From positions 1-64,000 of the forward strand of contig NZ_AZDT01000028.1 in the NCBI RefSeq assembly GCF_001434785.1: DNA of 64,000 nt, in the 5' to 3' direction. The DNA comes from Levilactobacillus namurensis DSM 19117. Its GTDB lineage: Bacteria > Bacillota > Bacilli > Lactobacillales > Lactobacillaceae. Of the stretch, positions 59,487-64,000 are shown piece after piece (positions within the stretch are counted from its first letter, which is position 1; each line of letters begins with the position of its first letter). The notes under the pieces were generated by a model. That model had not been told where the DNA came from. It saw only the letters and a program-made list of their open reading frames with translations, and did no database searches. The translations under genes and the position numbers were made by a program.

Positions 59487-60377
59487 TTACATTAACCCTT
59501 CAGCGTGAAAAGCATTCACTAATTCAATAAAATTAATCAAGGTTAACCGTTCTGGCCGCAATTGCCGAGAAATCCCGACCTTCTCTAGTACCGCGGCAAT
59601 GCGTTCCCGAACTTCCGGTTGCTTGCCAAAGATTCCCTGCAGATTGTTCCACAACGACTTACGCCGGTGCGCGAAGCACCCCTTCACGAACCCGAATAAG
59701 GCCTTGTCGTCATACGGCTTTACGGGTAAGGGTTCCCGCGGCGTCAACCGAATGATGGCGGAGTCCACGTTGGGTTGCGGAATAAAGGCGGTCCGTGGCA
59801 CGTCGAAGGCGACTTCCACGTGTGCCCGGTACTGCATCACCAGTGACAACGACCCGTAAGCCTTGTTGCCGGGCTCAGCAACCAGACGATCGGCCACTTC
59901 CGCCTGCATCATCACCACAATCTGGTCGAAGGTCACGTTGCTTTGCAAGACCCCCATCAGAATCGGTGTGGTGATGTAGTACGGTAAGTTGGCCACCAGC
60001 TTGACCGGGTGCCCCGGCTCAAATTCGTCAGCAATCACGGCCGGCAGGTTGGCTTTGAGGATATCCTGATTAATAATCTTGACGTTATCGTAGTCCATCA
60101 GGGTCTCGTCCAAGACTGGCAAGAGGTTCTCGTCGATTTCAAAGGCTACGACCTTCCGGGCCTTCAACGCCAACTGTTCGGTCAAAGCCCCGATTCCGGG
60201 GCCAATTTCAATCACGTTGTCGTTATCGTTAACATCTGCGGCACTGACAATGTTCCGCAAGATGTTGAGGTCGGATAAGAAGTTCTGACCCAGGCTCTTC
60301 TTGGCCACTAACCGGTAACGGTTCAAGATGGCCTTAGTCCGGGCTGGTGATCCAATTTCAGGAACGTTATTCTGCAT
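59487..60377 (-). CDS. rsmA: 16S rRNA (adenine1518/1519-N6)-dimethyltransferase
   Basis: Dimethylates two adenines in the 3' hairpin of 16S rRNA; loss gives kasugamycin resistance. The 296-residue protein has SAM motif [15 protein letters not shown], motif [17 protein letters not shown] and [11 protein letters not shown] at the N-terminus. AAAGGAGG precedes the ATG. Overlaps the end of rnmV by 11 nt. Confidence 0.96.
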   Translation of the reverse strand: MQNNVPEIGSPARTKAILNRYRLVAKKSLGQNFLSDLNILRNIVSAADVNDNDNVIEIGPGIGALTEQLALKARKVVAFEIDENLLPVLDETLMDYDNVKIINQDILKANLPAVIADEFEPGHPVKLVANLPYYITTPILMGVLQSNVTFDQIVVMMQAEVADRLVAEPGNKAYGSLSLVMQYRAHVEVAFDVPRTAFIPQPNVDSAIIRLTPREPLPVKPYDDKALFGFVKGCFAHRRKSLWNNLQGIFGKQPEVRERIAAVLEKVGISRQLRPERLTLINFIELVNAFHAEGLM

Positions 60378-60942
60378 GTAAATCCTCCTTTAACGGTGGT
60401 AACTTAGCCAGGGCGGCACCGAATTCAGCCGGTTGAATACCGAACATCCGCAGCCGCTTCTCAAGTTGTTTACCATTCACGTAACCAATCTGTAGCAGTT
60501 CACCCAGTTGTTCCCGGCGCTGCTTGGCCCCGGCACCGCCAATCAAACCAGCGGTCACTAGGTCGGCGTGCGAAATCAACTCTGGGGCCGCCTCCGTTTC
60601 GGTGTAGACGTGCGCTAGGGCCGCACGAATCGCCTCGGGAGTGGCGTGTTCGACACCCAACGAGCCGCCCGCCTTATCCGGCCGTCCCTCTTTCTTAGGT
60701 AGAAAGGCGTGCTTAGCATTTGGGACCGCCTCGGCCACGATTTTACGAATCTTTTCGCCGGAAAAATCCGGGTCAGTAAAGATGATGATGCCCCGTTGGT
60801 CGGCTAACTTCTCAATCAGCGCCAGGGTGTCATCATCAATGGCTGAACCCCGGGTCTCGATGGTGTCGGCGTTCACGGCTCGGTTGATGGCCTTGGTGTC
60901 GTCTTTTCCCTCGACCACCAAAACTTCTTTAATCTTCTTCAA
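60367..60942 (-). CDS. rnmV: Ribonuclease M5
   Basis: Matures 5S rRNA. It has a TOPRIM domain with [13 protein letters not shown] (Glu) and [17 protein letters not shown] (DxD), then a C-terminal 5S-binding region. The ORF can be read 40 codons further into tatD, but the TTG at 60942, 10 nt from GGAG, gives [12 protein letters not shown], the family start; 191 residues. Overlaps tatD by 14 nt. Confidence 0.94.
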   Translation of the reverse strand: MKKIKEVLVVEGKDDTKAINRAVNADTIETRGSAIDDDTLALIEKLADQRGIIIFTDPDFSGEKIRKIVAEAVPNAKHAFLPKKEGRPDKAGGSLGVEHATPEAIRAALAHVYTETEAAPELISHADLVTAGLIGGAGAKQRREQLGELLQIGYVNGKQLEKRLRMFGIQPAEFGAALAKLPPLKEDLHAE

Positions 60943-61705
60943 TATGGTAAAACTCCTCTGCGTTGTGGTAGGTCGCGCTGGCGATTTCTTCCGGCGTGGT
61001 CTCACGTTCCTTGGCAATCGCCTCGACCGTGTACCGGGTAAAGCCCGGTTCGTTCTGCTCACCCCGGTGTGGTTCAGGCGTCAGGTAAGGGGCATCCGTC
61101 TCGACCATCATCACGTCAAGTGGCGTGGCCCGGACTGAATCGTGGACTTCGTGGGCGTTCTTAAAGCTGGCTACCCCGGAATACGAGATATGCATCCCCA
61201 GGTCCAAGAACTTCTTGAGCCACTCGGGGTCACCGTTAAAGCTATGCATCACGCCCCCGATATCTTGAATTCCCGCCTCTTTGATGATCCGGTAGGTGTC
61301 TTCAAAGGCGTCGCGGTTATGCACCACGATGGGCTTGCCCACTTCCTTGGCGATGGCGATCTGGCGGGCAAAGACCTTCCGCTGGGTCTCCTGTGGTGAG
61401 GTGTCCCAGTGGTAGTCCAGACCAATTTCACCTAAGGCGCGAACCTGGTCATCGGCTAATTGCGTTTCCAAGACTTTTTCGGCGTCCGGTGTATAGTTCT
61501 TCGAATCCTCCGGGTGCCATCCCACGACGGCCACCATCTGAGGATACTGGTGTGCCAGGCGAATCGCATCGGCGTTCAATTGGGTGTTTGACCCCACGTT
61601 AGCCATCCGGGTGACGCCCAATTCGGCGGCCCGCTGCACGAACTTGGGCACGTCGGTGATGAATTCTTCACTGTTCAAATGAGTGTGTGAATCAAAAATT
61701 TGCAT
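60929..61705 (-). CDS. tatD: TatD-family deoxyribonuclease
   Basis: The 258-residue metal-dependent hydrolase has MQIFDSHTHLNSEEF (HxH), ALGEIGLDYHWDTS (Glu), VVHNRDA (His), GVMHSFNG (His) and MVETDAPYLTPEP (Asp), the full set of metal ligands. AAGGAG precedes the ATG at 61705. First gene after metS in the conserved metS-tatD-rnmV-rsmA order. Confidence 0.95.
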   Translation of the reverse strand: MQIFDSHTHLNSEEFITDVPKFVQRAAELGVTRMANVGSNTQLNADAIRLAHQYPQMVAVVGWHPEDSKNYTPDAEKVLETQLADDQVRALGEIGLDYHWDTSPQETQRKVFARQIAIAKEVGKPIVVHNRDAFEDTYRIIKEAGIQDIGGVMHSFNGDPEWLKKFLDLGMHISYSGVASFKNAHEVHDSVRATPLDVMMVETDAPYLTPEPHRGEQNEPGFTRYTVEAIAKERETTPEEIASATYHNAEEFYHIEED

Positions 61706-61800
61706 TAAACTTGTCTCCTTCTTCAGAACCAGTCCCATAGCCCGTTCCGTTTAGGCGTACGGTCCATTAAAGCACCTACGCCCTAGGCCCGTCAAGCTAG

Positions 61801-61845
61801 AAAAAACGCGGGCCAGGCGTCTATTCGACTTACCCGCCCGCGTCT
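61801..61845 (-). terminator. Terminator after metS
   Basis: On the minus strand CGCGGGC pairs with GCCCGCG and is followed by TTTTTT. tatD would then rely on read-through or a promoter within 61706-61800. Confidence 0.8.
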
Positions 61846-61856
61846 TGTGCTTGACG

Positions 61857-63896
<2,040 letters not shown>

Positions 63897-63963
63897 CTAA
63901 AGCCTTCCTTACTCAAAAGATTTTTCATCAATTTTAAGATTAAAATTTAAGGTAAATTCTCAC

Positions 63964-63974
63964 TAAGTATAGCA
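63964..63974 (-). promoter_or_regulatory. Extended -10 promoter of metG
   Basis: On the minus strand ATGCTATACT near 63974-63966 forms an extended -10, about 75 nt before the ATG. No T-box leader is visible in the short leader. Confidence 0.45.
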
Positions 63975-64000
63975 TAATCCCCGGTCAAGCCATAGTTCCC

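Overview
The window comes from a low-GC-phylum (Bacillota) lactic acid bacterium of the family Lactobacillaceae. The signs are: L-lactate dehydrogenase and a SpxB-type pyruvate oxidase; a WxL/DUF916 cell-surface (csc) cluster beside a class A sortase; Lactobacillus-style gene order (metS-tatD-rnmV-ksgA-veg-ispE; purR-glmU-prs; acpS-alr-mazE-mazF; pth-mfd-murJ-like-rqcP-divIC-yabR-tilS-hpt-ftsH-hslO-dusB); and strong Shine-Dalgarno sites. Codon use is GC-rich for the family, which would fit a GC-richer member such as some Levilactobacillus; the genus is an inference only. Nearly all genes lie on the minus strand. No CRISPR array, prophage, transposase or tRNA gene was seen.

Layout. 1-420: tandem promoters and leader of what looks like an rRNA operon running off the left edge. 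421-14211: a minus-strand block for translation, tRNA modification, proteostasis, division and repair (dusB, hslO, ftsH, hpt, tilS, yabR, divIC, rqcP, flippase-like gene, mfd, pth). 14212-18330: plus-strand ldh, an L,D-transpeptidase and a CBS-domain protein, with a structured, possibly pseudoknotted element after ldh. 18400-27600: mazEF-alr-acpS, a glutamine-amidotransferase hydrolase, cshA, murF, an unknown gene, htpX and lemA. 27684-33025: a tyrosine phosphatase, then a four-gene csc surface complex and sortase A. 33194-38286: rpmE2, murA, pyrG, rpoE, a DUF1934 gene. 38474-41499: a plus-strand lipL-HD-HAD operon. 41568-48204: small genes, prs-glmU-purR and pyruvate oxidase. 48484-50895: a zinc/manganese ABC transporter under a Fur-family operator. 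51080-57271: an esterase-like hydrolase and a beta-glucoside operon (GPH symporter, ROK regulator, 6-phospho-beta-glucosidase, BglK-like ROK kinase) with a perfect cre site in its promoter. 58185-63893: ispE, veg, ksgA, rnmV, tatD, metS.

Most notable: three intergenic loci (28.17-28.57 kb, 41.82-42.18 kb, 57.56-58.06 kb) each carry an inverted, head-to-head pair of a structured repeat. Five full copies of about 155 nt and one miniature copy share an outer helix of 16-20 bp, two inner hairpins and conserved unpaired blocks. The helices are kept by compensatory base changes between copies, and G-U wobbles reveal the sense strand. This looks like a dispersed structured-RNA or RNA-like mobile family that I cannot match to anything I know by name.

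A second theme is start-codon choice. For at least eight genes (mfd, ldh, cshA, rpoE, purR, rnmV, the HD hydrolase, the glucosidase) Shine-Dalgarno spacing and family N-termini point to TTG as the true start. The coordinates below use those starts.
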